Below are positions 12,262 to 24,924 of a stretch of 64,000 nucleotides of DNA, piece after piece (the first letter of the stretch is position 1; the number at the start of each line of letters is the position of its first letter). Position numbers and translations under genes: made by a program. Source of the DNA: Larimichthys crocea (taxonomy: Eukaryota; Chordata; Actinopteri; Sciaenidae); assembly GCF_000972845.2 (NCBI RefSeq), contig NW_020857941.1, forward strand, positions 246,948-310,947, written 5' to 3'. The notes beneath the pieces are model-generated. The model made no database searches, was not told where the DNA came from, and saw only the letters and a list, made by a program, of their open reading frames with translations.

Positions 12262-13211
12262 GTCTCTTATTTCAGCTACCAACAGTCTAATTTATGGCAC
12301 ACATTTTAAATTTTGTGACCTGTTATGTCCGGCCTAGGGGAACGGAACACAACAGAGAGGACACTCCCCTCTTCCCCCACTCCCAAGAATGACCAAGGCC
12401 ACAGGCTGCAGCCCAATGAAAATCATTTATTTAGTCTTGAGGAAAAAGTGGTAGTGTTGAGCTTCAGGGTGGCATGGCCCAAAACAACAAACAAAACAAT
12501 CTAATCAAAAACAGAAAAAAGCACAGAAAAATAAACACATCAAGACCAAAATATACTAAATTAGACCCTGGTCATAACATGACAATAACATGTGAAGTTT
12601 GCCAACCTTGTTCAAAGGCATCACTATGTGTCTTGGCCAATTGGAGCATTTATTTTGGTCTACAATAGAAGACCTGTCTCAAGCCATACACCACCTCACC
12701 CGATCTCACCATAACTGCATATTGTAACGTTAGAAATTTCCAGCTTGTGTTTTTTTTTTTTTTTTTTTTTTTTTATTATGTCACTGATAGCAAACAAAGG
12801 TGCTTGGAAGAAGAGTGACAGAGCCTGCAGCCATGTGAATGAAATGAAGTGATTAGCCATCTTAATTAGCTGTCGTCTTGGCCTGGCCTTCTCTGCATGA
12901 TGGAAAGTTGTGCTCCGAGGATCAATAGGGAGTAAAACAACAGCCACCCACAAGATTCCACTTAATCAACCATTCCTCTGTTTGGAAGCTGAAAAAACAG
13001 AGAGAAGTGTGTGTGGGCCATGCTATTTAGGATAGAGGACACTGTTGGTCCTCTCTATTGGCCTTGTCCAGCTCATTATTCATCTAGTCAATAGGTGTTA
13101 CACTTCTTGCTTTTTACATCAACTATTGGTGAATTCAAACACCTTTGACCTCCTCTGTTAATCAATATTAAAGGAAACCCATACAATGTTTAATTGGATG
13201 ATAGAGAGAAT
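12262..13211. other. Intergenic stretch with a poly-T tract
   Basis: A run of about 25 T lies at 12750-12774, which could be the poly-A tail of a minus-strand retroposed sequence, but I cannot recognise a parent to its right. Nothing else identifiable. The end joins the second copy of the large repeat. Confidence 0.5.
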
Positions 13212-16005
13212 CACCACTTTGGTCATTTGTTTCTCCAGATGTTGGTATCCAGTTCCAGTCCAGATCCTTCGACTGTCCTCATTCTGAAATAAATCTACTT
13301 TTAATTCTATAGCAGAAAGTGCACAGCACATACCACATAGTATTCTGCCAGGAATGTGTTTGCACATTGGCCAGTGCAGGTTAGAGCAGGTCATCCATTA
13401 ATCAGATGATTGCAGTTCGACCCCTGGCACCTCCAGTCTGCATGTCGAAGGGTACGGTCGAGTAGTCAAAAAAATTAGCTCCTTTTTCAACCACCACCAA
13501 AGTGGTGAAGGAGAATTCATAGGGAGTTAGGAAAAGACGTCTTCAGTATTCAGAGAATCAGACTGCTCTTACACTAGACTATGTCATTATGAGACGGTGA
13601 ATGTTATTGAAGTGATCTGTGGTAAAACTACAAAGTTCAGAAGATGGACTACAAAACGCTCATCTTAGACACATCTCCCTGTACTCTGACCGCGTTGTTT
13701 CACGCAGGAAATATAAAAATGCACAACAGAAAAAATGTGATTAATGTCATTATCAGCGTCAGAATTTAAATGATAAATGAATATTGTCCACCTGTCACAG
13801 AGTCAGATGAAGTGTTTGTTACGCTGGTATGGTCGCTCACCCTCCTGTCCACTCCTGCAGAAACATATTAGCAAGTTATGGCAAAGATATTGATTAATAA
13901 TCGACAGTAACTTGATGTAACATGATGTACATAATTGTAACATGATGATCTGCAGGATGCTGCATGTCACAGTTAGAAACAGTTTTTACTCTGTGTGTGA
14001 ACTACAGTCAGCAACAGAACACACTTCATGATCAGAGTGTTTACATCACGTCAACATGTACAGGTTGTTCATATTCACACACTCTCTGCTGCAGGCTGCA
14101 TCACACTGTTTAAAACACTGACAAGGTTTTTTTTTGTCTGGCTGTGAATGAACTATCAGGTTGTTTTTGACATCAGACACTGACAATCAAAACAAAAGTT
14201 ACTGTAGAAATGTCACGGTTGTAGTCAGACTGTAGACGGCTACAACGTGACTACTTTTGACTTCTTGTTTTCTTAGTGCCTGCTTCAAATGAAAATGTTT
14301 AAACTATGACCAGGTGCTTTCTACACTGGCATCAACCAATACCAAACACACGCCTCAGTTTTGCCCTGGCTTGCTCGGTTATCTATGTGGTTTATGTTCT
14401 GCTTGACCATGGCTCAGCTGCTTCTCTCCAGGGGGGCTCATTTGTAAGACCCCTCCCTGCACTACTCTAAAGCAAGAACTGCTTGCTTACATATGGCCCT
14501 CAATTAGTTTGGTTACTGTGGGGCTCGGAGAGACTGCATGAGAAAATGTACTACAGCGTATGATTGACACGTTATTGTTTATAGCCAGAGGAGGGACTGT
14601 GAGTGTTGTTATTGTCCCCCTCATTAGTGCTGTGATCAGAGAGAATCACTGCATGATGACCAGCTAGTTTGTCGCAGGGCTCAAAATGCTAGAGCCAATG
14701 CTGAGCTCAGTTTACTGTAGTTGATTACTTTTAGTTTCTCGCCTACTTTATTATTAAAATACTGTATTTTAATTTTTACTGCAGACAACCCTGTCTGTCT
14801 GCAACTATTAGTCTTTCCAAAAGAATATTCATAATAAATAATGAAAGACAAACAGAATGAGGTGCAACCACCATCCATCTAATTTTACTTGCAGAGGTTA
14901 TAATGGCTTCAGTGGACTATTGTCCTGCTCCTCACAGAGGTAACCATCTCTGCCTGAAGGATAGGTTGACAGAAACACCCTCTCTACAACAGATGGCTTA
15001 ATGTCAGAGGTACAATGAATATTCACAATTTCTGTTTGTATTGAAACCTTTAATCCACAGTGAGATTGATAAAACGTGACAAGATGGTGTCTTATTGGTA
15101 CACTTTGCCATTTTTCTCTACAATTTTTGCCAGATAATTCAGCTCTGCATGTGTGTAGTGTGTTGTAAGTGTGTGTGTGTCTTTTTGCTACAATGTCTTG
15201 GAGGACAGTATAGGAAATGATATTGGAAAGAGTCGGGGAAAGCAATATCCCTCATCAGTGAGGGAAAAACTGTACTCACAGGTATTAAATTGGCCATTCA
15301 TGTGTATGTAAAGATGGCAACCACAAATCCATATAAAATCCCATTCTAAGCGGCACCGTTTGATTGTCAACTGATGCTCAACTCAATCAGGGATTGTCGG
15401 CAGAGATTAAAAGATATTTTCCTCTTCAGGCGGAGTAAATTGGTTTTGGATTAAGGCTGATTGATTGCTGCTGAGTATACAGCAGTCTGTTTGAAATGCT
15501 CAGTTCTGAACACACAAGTAATTTCAGCCCGAGCTACTCAAGGAAATCACACCGAGTGGAATCGATAGATATTATGTAGCAGTTACCAGCATTGCATGTC
15601 AAGGTTATCATTAAAGCCTGGAGAAATTATTCAAAGGCTCATCATATGCTGTTGAATGGGATTGCCTGTTAGTGTGAGATACAGAAAGAAATAGCTTGTG
15701 TTAAGGTTGTCAGGTGTGGTGTGTGGGTGCTGTGTGTGTGCTGGTATGTTAATGGCATCAAACATGTCTAGTACATATGTCATATCCATACATATATCAG
15801 TGTTTATGGATCAATGGGTTTGGCACCAAGAATAAAAGGACTGCTCAGATCCTCTTTAACGGATACTTTGAACAGACCCGGTGCTCCCTGGACTGGATAA
15901 GATTTCAGCACTCTCTGAGCATCACCCAAATTCTGATTTAGCACCACATAGACAAGACCACTAGCCAATAGAAAAGAAAAGACACACAAGAGACAAACAT
16001 TATTC

Positions 16006-17059
16006 GGTACAACTTTATTTGAAGGGGTGTTCATAAGACTGACATGACATTGTCATAACTATGACATGACACTTGTCATGAACATTAATGAATGTCAATG
16101 ACTGCTGTCATTAAGTGTCATGCGGTTTCTTATGTCATCTTTTACTGTCAACTTGACATTGTTTGGGGTGTCTTTGTTATGACAACTTGACATTTACCAA
16201 GATGACATAGGCTGACCATGTCTTTGTCATGACAACTTGACATTAACCAGAGCACTTAGTCAGTAAATATCTTTGTCATGACAACTTGACCTTGAGCAAA
16301 ACCACTAGCTGAGAAGTGTCTTTGTCATGACAACTTGACATTAACCAGCATGACCTGCAGGTGACTTTCGCTTCAGCCTTGCACCAGCCCACTCACTAGC
16401 TTGGACCTGTGAGCGCCTAGGACTGGGGTGGAGACACACTAGGGTAAAAACCAGGGTGCTCTCCTTGGGCCCTGGGGAGGAAAGCTTACTAACTACTTAC
16501 AGCACAGTACCAACTGGCTATCGTTACACAAGACAACTACCTGTCACTTTCAGCATCTCCTTCCGTGGCAGGACCAACAGTTAAACTTGTTTTTTCATTT
16601 CTTGGCTTTGTTCAACATGATACTTCACGCTCATGTCATTGCCTATCTTTTGACCATCATGAATCGGACTTTGCCTGTCATTACACCATCATGAATGCTA
16701 CTGCCTGTCATTACACCATCATATATGTGTCATAAGCAATTTCTTTGAGCTCAAGTAAAGTGGTACACTTTGGACTATTCATATTAATGTCATTAGTGAC
16801 GCTACACAGTAAGATCCCAACAACAATGAATGTTAATACTTGTCATTACACCATCATGAATGTGACTTTGCCCGTCATGACATCATTATGAATGTGTCAT
16901 AAGCTTTTCTTTGAGCTCAAGTAAAGTAGTACACTTTGGACTACTCATTAATATGTCATGAAGTGGTACTACACCCTAGGTCCTTTACCAACACCAACAT
17001 GAATTGTTCTTACCTGTCTGACACCATCATGATTGTCATAACTTCAAGTAAACTGGTAC
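16006..17059. mobile_element. MITE-like element, copy B
   Basis: Counterpart of 2826-3891 with the same inverted ends (left GGTACAACTTTATTTGAAGG, right CTTCAAGTAAACTGGTAC), the same ~50-bp tandem array near 16170-16355 and the same internal right-end iterations. It belongs to the duplicated block, so it is not an independent insertion. Confidence 0.5.
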
Positions 17060-17529
17060 ATATGGACAATTAATGTTTTTACATGTTACACTGGCAGATC
17101 TTTTTAAACACAACACACAAGTCAAGTGAGGTACATTCAACTGTTTTTTTACTTAAAAGTAACAATAACACTGGAACGCAAAACTGAACATGATACAGTA
17201 TAATGGAACCCTTACATCAGTCTTTTGGTTGAAGACATTTCATCTCCTTCTTTTTTAATGTCATGGAAGAGACGTCCCAAGACACCATAATGATGTTTCA
17301 GACCTAACCAGTGATGCCACTCTATCATATCATATCTATATTCATAGAAAATTTCTAAAGAAATTTTGAGTGTGCCTGACTCTGGCCCCGTCGTCCCCAT
17401 GCATTATTACTGACACTGCTCAGCAGACTAGAAAAGAAATTTTGAGAGTGACGAGTGGGCTGTTGCTGGGGTCTGTATTCAAAAAGCACACCTCATAGTC
17501 ATTTTTAACATGTTTATTTGACACAGGAG

Positions 17530-17790
17530 CAGCTAGCGCCTACGTGCTAGCAATTAACATTAGCATTTTGCTAGCAGTTAACATTAGCATGTTAGCATTA
17601 GCATTTTTGCATTAGTGTTAACGATGATAGACTAGCAGTTAACATTGCATGTTACATTAGCATGTTAGCATTAACCTGTTAGCGCTGATGGGCTAGCAGT
17701 TAACATTAGATGTTAGCATTAGCATGTTAGCATTCGCCTTGTTAACATTAGCTGTTAGCGCTGATGGGCTAACAGTTAATTTAGTGTAAC
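17530..17790. repeat. TTAGCATG degenerate tandem array, copy B
   Basis: Same as 4895-5160 with several single-base losses (for example TTAGATG in place of TTAGCATG). Confidence 0.8.
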
Positions 17791-18285
17791 CTTTCTGAAG
17801 CAGAAAAGTATTATAATGATAATAATAACTTGAACTAATGGCCAGAATAAGAAACAGAAGATTTAAATTCGGCTACGGAGCCCAGGTGTAACCAACCGAT
17901 GCACATGAACGACACGACACTGTGGCTCTTTTTGTTAATGAGAACAATGCTCCCCTATTTAATATGAAGCTGGGGAGATAATAAACCACATGAAATACAT
18001 ACAACAGCCTTACCCGGGTAGGTATAGAAAATAATAAACACAAAATAAAAAGTTTTCGCAGCTGCACGTGTTTTTTCTTATTGTTCTGTTCACTTCACTA
18101 TATCTGCACCCTTTAGGTGTCAGTCCAGCCACACGATTGTGTGGGTGTGTGTGTATGTGTAAAAGTGAGCAAAAGGATTCAATTCCGCGGTGTACGTCTA
18201 CGATCCTCCAGGGTCCGGCTCGCCATCAGCGTCTCTCTCTGGCTCCGTCCTCCAGACAGGCTCTATCGAAATCCAAGGGTTCCTC

Positions 18286-19068
18286 AAAAACCTGACCTAC
18301 AATAAGTAGGATCAGAACATATTTCTTCAATTTCTCAGATCTTAAACTATGAATCACTTTAAATTGTCTCTATATTCTGTAGAGAATAAGTGCTTTAACT
18401 AAACTTGTATTGCAAAATAAGATCACAATTTCTCAGAAGCAAAAGGTAAATAATTATAAGTATATTATGATACCAAATGATTATTTTTCTAACAGTACCA
18501 TCACATATATATATATATATATATATGCTATTTACATAGCAATTAACATATTAATTATCACAAATAACCAAAATGTAAACTCTTGTAATGTTCACAGTAA
18601 GAAACCATAACTTAATGTGCTTAAAATAACAAATATGGTCACAGTCACACACATAGCACAAGTAAAAGCTAGACAAAATTGTTACATTCATCAAAAACCT
18701 GACCTAATAAGTAGATCAGAACAATTACTTCAATTTCTCAGATCTTAAACTATGAATCACTTTAAATTGTCTCTATATTCTGTAGAGAATAGTGCTAACT
18801 AAACTGTATTGCAAAATAAGATCACAATTTCTCAGTAGCAAAAGGTAAATTATAAGTATATTATGATACCAAATGATTATTTTCAACAGTACCATCACAT
18901 ATATATGCTATTTACATAGCAATTAACATATTAATTATCACAAAAAACCAAAATGTAAACTCTTGTAATGTTCACAGTAAGAAACCATAACTTAATGTGC
19001 TTAAAATAACAAATATGGTCACAGTCACACACATAGCACAAGTAAAAGCTAGACAAAATTGTTACATC
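18286..19068. repeat. Two-unit tandem duplication (~400 and ~380 bp)
   Basis: Unit 1 (about 18286-18690) and unit 2 (about 18691-19068) both start at CAAAAACCTGACCTA and end at GACAAAATTGTTACAT. They are near-identical apart from small indels. The main difference is an (AT)n tract: 18504-18526 in unit 1, but only three or four AT units near 18898 in unit 2. AT-rich and non-coding. Confidence 0.85.
18504..18526. repeat. (AT)n microsatellite
   Basis: About eleven AT units within the first unit of the local tandem duplication; contracted in the second unit. Confidence 0.95.
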
Positions 19069-19109
19069 AGAGCTTATTCATCAATACTTGGTGTGACTAG
19101 CAGTGCTGA

Positions 19110-19215
19110 TTAGCCCCGGAGCTAGCGCTCCGATATTAGCATTGAGGCTAGTGGTTAGCTCACGGAGTTAGCCGTTTAGCTTGTAGCATTAGCGTTTTAG
19201 CATTTAGCATTAGCA
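19110..19215. repeat. Diffuse TTAGC/GCTAGC-rich patch
   Basis: Repeated GTTAGC, TTAGCATT and GCTAGC words, including the palindrome GGAGCTAGCGCTCC, resemble the arrays at 4.1, 4.9 and 17.5 kb but are less regular. Confidence 0.6.
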
Positions 19216-19369
19216 CAGCAGGACGATCTCTCACCGCTGCGATTCTTCACCCGAGCGAATCCTCCAACTGCACTCCTGCAGGTCGTGGTCGTCCGGGGAG
19301 ATTCCTCCTTTGGTTTTTTCCGAGTTTTTAATCACTTTTTTCCAGTTTATCCACTTTTCTGTTTTCTCC

Positions 19370-20345
19370 GTCCTGACTTTTACTCAGGAAGTCTATATGA
19401 ACACACCTACCAAGTTTGAAGTCAATTGGATAAAATCCTTAGGAAAAGTTCGTTCAAACATGAGCCCTTGTCAACCAGCTCGAAACAGCAAAAATGGCGA
19501 TTTTCATTAAATATCTCACTTCCTGTTCATTGTAGCCCATTGCTCCAAGAGACTGTTTTGTAGGCCTTGCCATGTTCTACAATTCGGCTTAGGTTTCATA
19601 ACTCTGTGTCCAAAACTGTGGCGGGGCTGTTCCAAAGAAAAGTTCAAGGGGGCGCTATGGAGCGTTTTTGCCATGCCCACCAAATGATATTATGCAGCCA
19701 AACTGTGCATAATATTGGTCTTAACAACCACAAGTTTCAGACAGCTCTGAGGAAGTATATGATAGCCCCACACTTTTGCCTGAAAATCAGCCCAAAAGTA
19801 AATGGAGTCTCATTTTTTTCCGAAAAGATCGGTCATGGCCGTCACGGCCACGCCCTCTGATAAAAAGTTGTGATTTTGATAACTTTTCATTGTCGAGGCC
19901 TTGAGAACACACACACCAAGTTTCAAGCACATCGGATAAAATCCCTAGGAGGAGTTTGTTCAAATGCGACCCCTGGAAATGACCCCAAAAACACGAAAAG
20001 TCCAAATTTGACAAAAAATTGGACGCTGTACACTTCACTGTAGCCTGGGTCACCAAAATACTTTTTTGTGCGTCTGGGCATGTTACATACTCCCTCCAAA
20101 TTTTGTACACGTGGACAAAACCGTGGCGAGGGGCACCTCCGAAAACGCACACCTAGGTGGCACCGTAGAGCCATATGCGTACATCCATGTGCGAGACCAC
20201 CAAAATGCGTAATTTTACGCTGACACTGGGGGGGTAGGCAAATTTTCATGAGTTTTCGAGGGGATATGGGCCGTCGGAAATGCGATTTACTTTTAAACGT
20301 TGTTCAGCGTTCGAAATCCAATAGGGCCTCGCCCCAGCGTGCCGT
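19370..20345 (+). repeat. Dispersed non-coding repeat element
   Basis: Two related modules are visible. Phrases such as ACACACCTACCAAGTTTGAAG, GGATAAAATCCTTAGGA and GTTCGTTCAAA near 19405-19460 recur as ACACACACCAAGTTTCAAGC, GGATAAAATCCCTAGGAGGA and GTTTGTTCAAAT near 19910-19965. GGGGGCGCTATGGAGCG and CGGCCACGCCCTCTGA lie between them. This phrase set looks like a dispersed repeat of fish genomes; its class is not evident. Neither strand has a coding domain. The right limit is where low-CpG unique sequence resumes. Confidence 0.5.
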
Positions 20346-21850
20346 GCTTGGGTCCTAAAAAGAACATTACCACTCAGCTCAAACTCTTCTTTACATTAGG
20401 CCGGGTGCAGTAACAAACAGCAGCTGATGACCACTGCAACTGAAAGAATGTCCAAGCACTTCACAACTACAGCATGTAAACGGTTATGGAGATTTAAAAT
20501 GGACTTCTTTGGATTTTTTAAACAACACTTTCTGTTGAAATATGACTGCTGTATTGTTGATTAATTCATTTATAATGTAAGGTGTATGCACAGTTTATTG
20601 ATTTAAGAGCACAATGTATTAAATTGTATTCATACCATGATACCTGCTGGGCTTCATAGAAATGGTTCTGAAATATGAATAGAACATGATCTAAATAGTA
20701 ATTTTGTGATCTGTATTAAATCATTGCTGACAGACCTTGTCCATTAAAAGCGTAGGTGTAGATCATTCATTCCATTTCGAGTGTTGCTCATATTTATTAT
20801 TCTTTAGTACTTCTTTTCCTAGACTGGCCTTTGCTTTATTTTCCTGCAGCTACAGTGAAGTCTGCCGCCTTGACCTTGTTATGTCTCTTTCTCCATAACA
20901 TATTCACAAGATTCAGCTGCAGTCATTTTACAGGTGCTGTCCACTCTAATTCAATAGTATGTACATAGATTTAATTTGCATTCATTACTCAGAGGGCCAA
21001 AGGAAAAAGTTGTTATTGTGGTGTGCCAATCAATAAATCCCTCAATTTTACATTTGAAATGCAGCAAAATGCATTTTAGGTATTTGTGAGAATGTAGGAT
21101 TAAAATATATTGCTTTTTCTCTTGAGCGGCATATTCACCAGAGATTTACCCAATATGATCCAACCCAAATCTCTTTTCAGCATTAACATCATCTTGTAGT
21201 TTGCCTGATGTTAAACTCATTCATTTCATTTAAAAGACATCCCATCTGTAATGTAATGTAATTTATGATATTGTTCATTTAAAAGGCTCAGCAGGTGGAT
21301 TACAAATCATCATGTGATTACCACAAAATGAAAAAATTCCTTGAAAATAAAGATAGTGCTGATGAGAAGACAGTATTGCTTCTTTTCACATCAGAGGAAA
21401 CCCATCAAGGTTGTAGCTGAAAACTGAACGTTAAAGTTTCTCTTGAAGAAAGGGGCCCTCTGAAAACTGTGGCTGTGTAGTCAACTGTGGTCAGTTTAAT
21501 AGATGTTCCCAGGAAAATGAATCTGAAAATACCAGTTTATTTCTAGATCATTACCATAATCACATTTATGAAGCAATACTAAAATCCCACAGATTGTCTG
21601 CCATGTCTTTACATGTAACAGTCAAATGGAACTGAAGCAAAAAGCAATATGCTAAATACTAGACTACATTTCACATAGTGCTATCTTATACATAGGCTTA
21701 CTTAGCTGGCAGGGGAGAACATGATCGAGAAGGTCGTTTACCCAGGGTGAGGCTCAGCCATTGCACTCCGGTTGTGCTGACCCCCTGCAAATTCCCCAAA
21801 TGTGTGAACTTTCACTGCATAATTTCTGTATTTGTCGCACCCTCTGACTT
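20346..21850. other. Unique intergenic stretch, nothing recognised
   Basis: AT-rich sequence with no ORF above 60 codons that has a domain, and no repeat I recognise. Confidence 0.6.
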
Positions 21851-21852
21851 CT

Positions 21853-22165
21853 TTGGAGCGGCAGTAGCTCAGTCTGTAGGAATATCGAACCGTAGGGTGG
21901 CTGATTTAAGTCCATTATGGACCAAACTACGGAAGGTGGACTGGTAGCTCGAGATGCGCCAATTCATCTCTCAAGTGAATTGAGTAACTTACCAAACCCC
22001 GAACTGCTCCTGCTGTTTTGTGTGGCTGCCCGTCACTCTCAACCATCTCTTTGCATCTGCATGTCTTTCAGCCCTTTGTGTGTGTGTGTGGTTGTATTCT
22101 GGGTAAAAATGCATGTTAAGAACTTGAGTGAAAAAAAGTACTTCCCCTTGAGGGATCAATAATTC
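21853..22165 (+). mobile_element. tRNA-derived SINE
   Basis: The head GGAGCGGCAGTAGCTCAGTC has a pol III A-box-like TAGCTCAGTCTG, followed about 35 bases later by a degenerate B box (GTGGCTGATTTAAGTCC). The body has the GGTGGACTGGTAGC and CCCGAACTGCTCC phrases of a common fish SINE. A TGTGTGTG stretch follows, and the tail CCCCTTGAGGGATCAATAA resembles a LINE-like SINE tail. No convincing target-site duplication was found. A functional tRNA is ruled out by the lack of a cloverleaf. Confidence 0.75.
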
Positions 22166-24559
22166 TTTTCTATCTTTGTTATGCTGTTGCAGTGGTATTT
22201 ATAGAGATTGTTGTGATGGCAAGGGTCTGCACGGGGTCTGAAGCTGCATTGTTGGGGGAAAGACATGTTTCAAGGTGATGAAATTATCAAATGTGGCCAG
22301 CATATCACTACCTCTAAACCTCTAAACTCACCTTTAATGTACAATAATGTGTTCTTTCCAAACACACCCAGAGCTCAGATGAAGTCAGTCAATCTCAGGA
22401 TCCATATAAGTGTGTTAACTGAGATGTTTGACCTGATGGTAAACATGCCAGCATAGTATATATTCTCTGATTTTCAGGAATGTCTTCCTGGAGGACTCCA
22501 GAACCCTTATGGGCCTCAGATATGCTGTGAGATGAAACATATACATAGAGAAAAAACTGCTGAAAGGACTGAACAGGGCCAAGCAGTCAACTGCGCCGGA
22601 CCTCACCAGACATTTTCCTTTAGTTTTATGCCGGCAGTGGATAGATATGACAGAAATTAACCAAGAGAGTTAAGTATTTGCTTCAAGTCATTTCATTTAG
22701 ATGGAGATAAACTGGTCCACTGTGTGGATGGTTCCATATCGTATTGTCTTTGACAATGTTTCATTAGAGTTTTACTGATCTGTTCCAATTAAATAATGCA
22801 AATCATTTGTGAATTTTCAGTGTTTCCAAAAGGTAAAGCTGTAGCTTCTCTTTGATTGCTGTTTCCATCTTCCACTTGCCACCAGCCATCATCTTTTATT
22901 TCCTGTTCAGTCAGAGAGAATGAGACAGCCTATTACCATAGTCCCAGCTCTTTGACTGCTTCTCTTCTGGTTTTATATTCTGACTAAATGAATAGGCGCT
23001 TGAATTAAGTAATCTCCATTAACTCTCAGTGGAGTAATACGAAGGGTCAATACTCTTTGGCCCAGCTATTCTTTAGATTTGGAGGGCTCTCTTCTGACCT
23101 ATTACCGAAGGTGATTCTTCAGACTTTTTGAGGAGAGATGGCTCTGGAACTTAGTTCTGCCACTTCTCTTTCTGCCAAAAGACAAAATTGGCCTGCGGGG
23201 GAGAGGAGAAGTTGTCATTAAAATTACGTATCCCTTGACCCCACTTGAAGGTCGTATACTGGCAGCAATTACTGAGTGTCTCTTTAAGAAGAGGCTTTGC
23301 TGGTCGTTAGTGTAGACAGTCCCCTGGCTTATCCCCCTGGGGGAGAAGAGTTTGTGTGTGTGTGTGAGGGGCTGGAGGACCAGTGTGCAGTATCCAATCC
23401 TTAAGCCCCTGGATGGCCTGTAAGGACTCCACTATAGGAGAAGAATGATAGCAGTGAAATGTCAAAGCCCACAGTGAGGAGATTCTCTTAGAAGAAAGAG
23501 ATCTGAAATGTTAGTGATGGGACGAACACTCACATCTGGCAATCATGACAACTTGATTACAATATTCTGTACTTCTCAAACCTATGGCCAATTCATGAAA
23601 ACCTGAAACCCTTGTCTGTGAGATATTTCTCTGGAAAATCCTCTGAGTCATACGTTTTAGATTTCAAGGGTGTTTGGGATAAATTAGAGAAAAAAATACT
23701 CTTTTTACTGCTCTATTATCAGACAATTGTAGTTATGGGTTAGCTCTAGTGCCAGAGAGTTAGAGTGTTATGTTGCCTTGGTATTACCAAGTCTGAAAAC
23801 ATCGAAATGTCTTTTTAGGCAGTAGTTAGGTATTATTTACCTTTGAGGTCATACAAATGCAAGACAAACAGATTAACCAAGGATATCAAACACAAGTAAA
23901 GTAATTTAGGTTTTCATTATCCTTCTAATGAATTGAAAATTTAGGATTTAAATACCAATCAAATGAATTTGTGTGACACATGCACCTAATGAAAACTAAT
24001 TCAAGAATGTGAGGAGTCTTTGGTGATTAGACTGCATTGTGAAATTATCACTAAGACATGGTACTGGGATCCAGATAATGTGGATGATGGTGAAAGAAGT
24101 GATGAGTGATGCTGAATATCTAGATGGATGTAGAGCATGACTGATGAACACAGTGCAAAGACCCCCCGGGTGCTAAATGTGATAAAGACTGGAAGTGAAT
24201 GGGGTGGAGGAGGGTCGCCTCAATTGGAGTAAAATTACTACTGACAGCAGCAGAAAGACGGACAATTTCAGAGCATGATCGCATGTGTATGAATTTGCAT
24301 CTTTGCTTTGTGTGGTAATTTATGATTGGAGAATTTCAGATTCAACGAATAGCAAAGAAGTGCTGGTGATTGACCATGTGTGTTTGCCTGGACAAGCTAT
24401 AGTCACTCACCTGCATATGTGTGTGACTATGTCCTGAAGCTTTGACAGCAATGAGATAATTGGCCCATAGAGGTAGTGGCAAAATATGATTTAACTGTCC
24501 ACATGAATATGCGGCCTCACCCAACATGCTGTCATTTTGAAAAAAATCTCTGTAAACAC
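22166..24559. other. Unique intergenic stretch, nothing recognised
   Basis: No gene, RNA or repeat identified. A short TGTGTGTG run is at 23350. ORFs are short and lack domains. Confidence 0.6.
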
Positions 24560-24845
24560 GGCGTCGTTTCCAGAAATATCTGCATCCACACGGATTCACT
24601 GGAAACGATCCAAAATGCTGTAGTACATATGCCAGGCCTGTATGTGGCGCTGTGATGCCGCCACACCAATACACTAAAACTGGAAGAGAAGCCATGGAGC
24701 ATGTGTATAAAGAAGAGATTAACTCGAAAACACCCGACATACATGACACATACTCAGTGAAGGGAATCGGGCTTCCCCGGACACAGCAGACAGAAGAGGA
24801 TACCACCACCCGGGCACCAGCACCATCAGTCTCCAGCAACTAAAA
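24540..24845. repeat. Possible MITE remnant
   Basis: The stretch containing TGTATGTGGCGCTGTGATGC, CCACACCAATACACTAAAAC and GAAACGATCCAAAATGCTG resembles a short dispersed fish DNA element known to me only by pattern. It has no transposase and I could not define terminal repeats. The 165-codon minus-strand ORF through it has no domain. Confidence 0.3.
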
Positions 24846-24924
24846 AGAGAAATAAACAAATTAATGGACCAATAACAAAACAAAAGGGCAAATAATCTTA
24901 GCAAATATCAATAAGTTCCCACTT

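Larger units (their letters stand above)
13212..18112. repeat. Large direct repeat, copy B (non-coding)
   Basis: Matches 1-5480 in the same orientation. The left edge is at CACCACTTTGGTCATTTG and the right edge is just after GTTCTGTTCACTTCA, beyond which the two copies differ completely. From about 14.6 kb on, copy B repeatedly lacks single bases present in copy A, so its indels are biased to deletion. It lacks the 530-base internal duplication of copy A. No coding sequence recognised. Confidence 0.85.

Noticed and set aside
12750..12774. Poly-A tail of a processed pseudogene on the minus strand
   Set aside because: No parent gene or target-site duplication is recognisable beside the T run.
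21860..21930. Possible tRNA gene
   Set aside because: The A and B boxes belong to a SINE; arms do not pair as a cloverleaf and a SINE body and tail follow.
24342..24839. 165-codon minus-strand ORF
   Set aside because: No domain, no splice context, and it overlaps a possible MITE and other ORFs in several frames.
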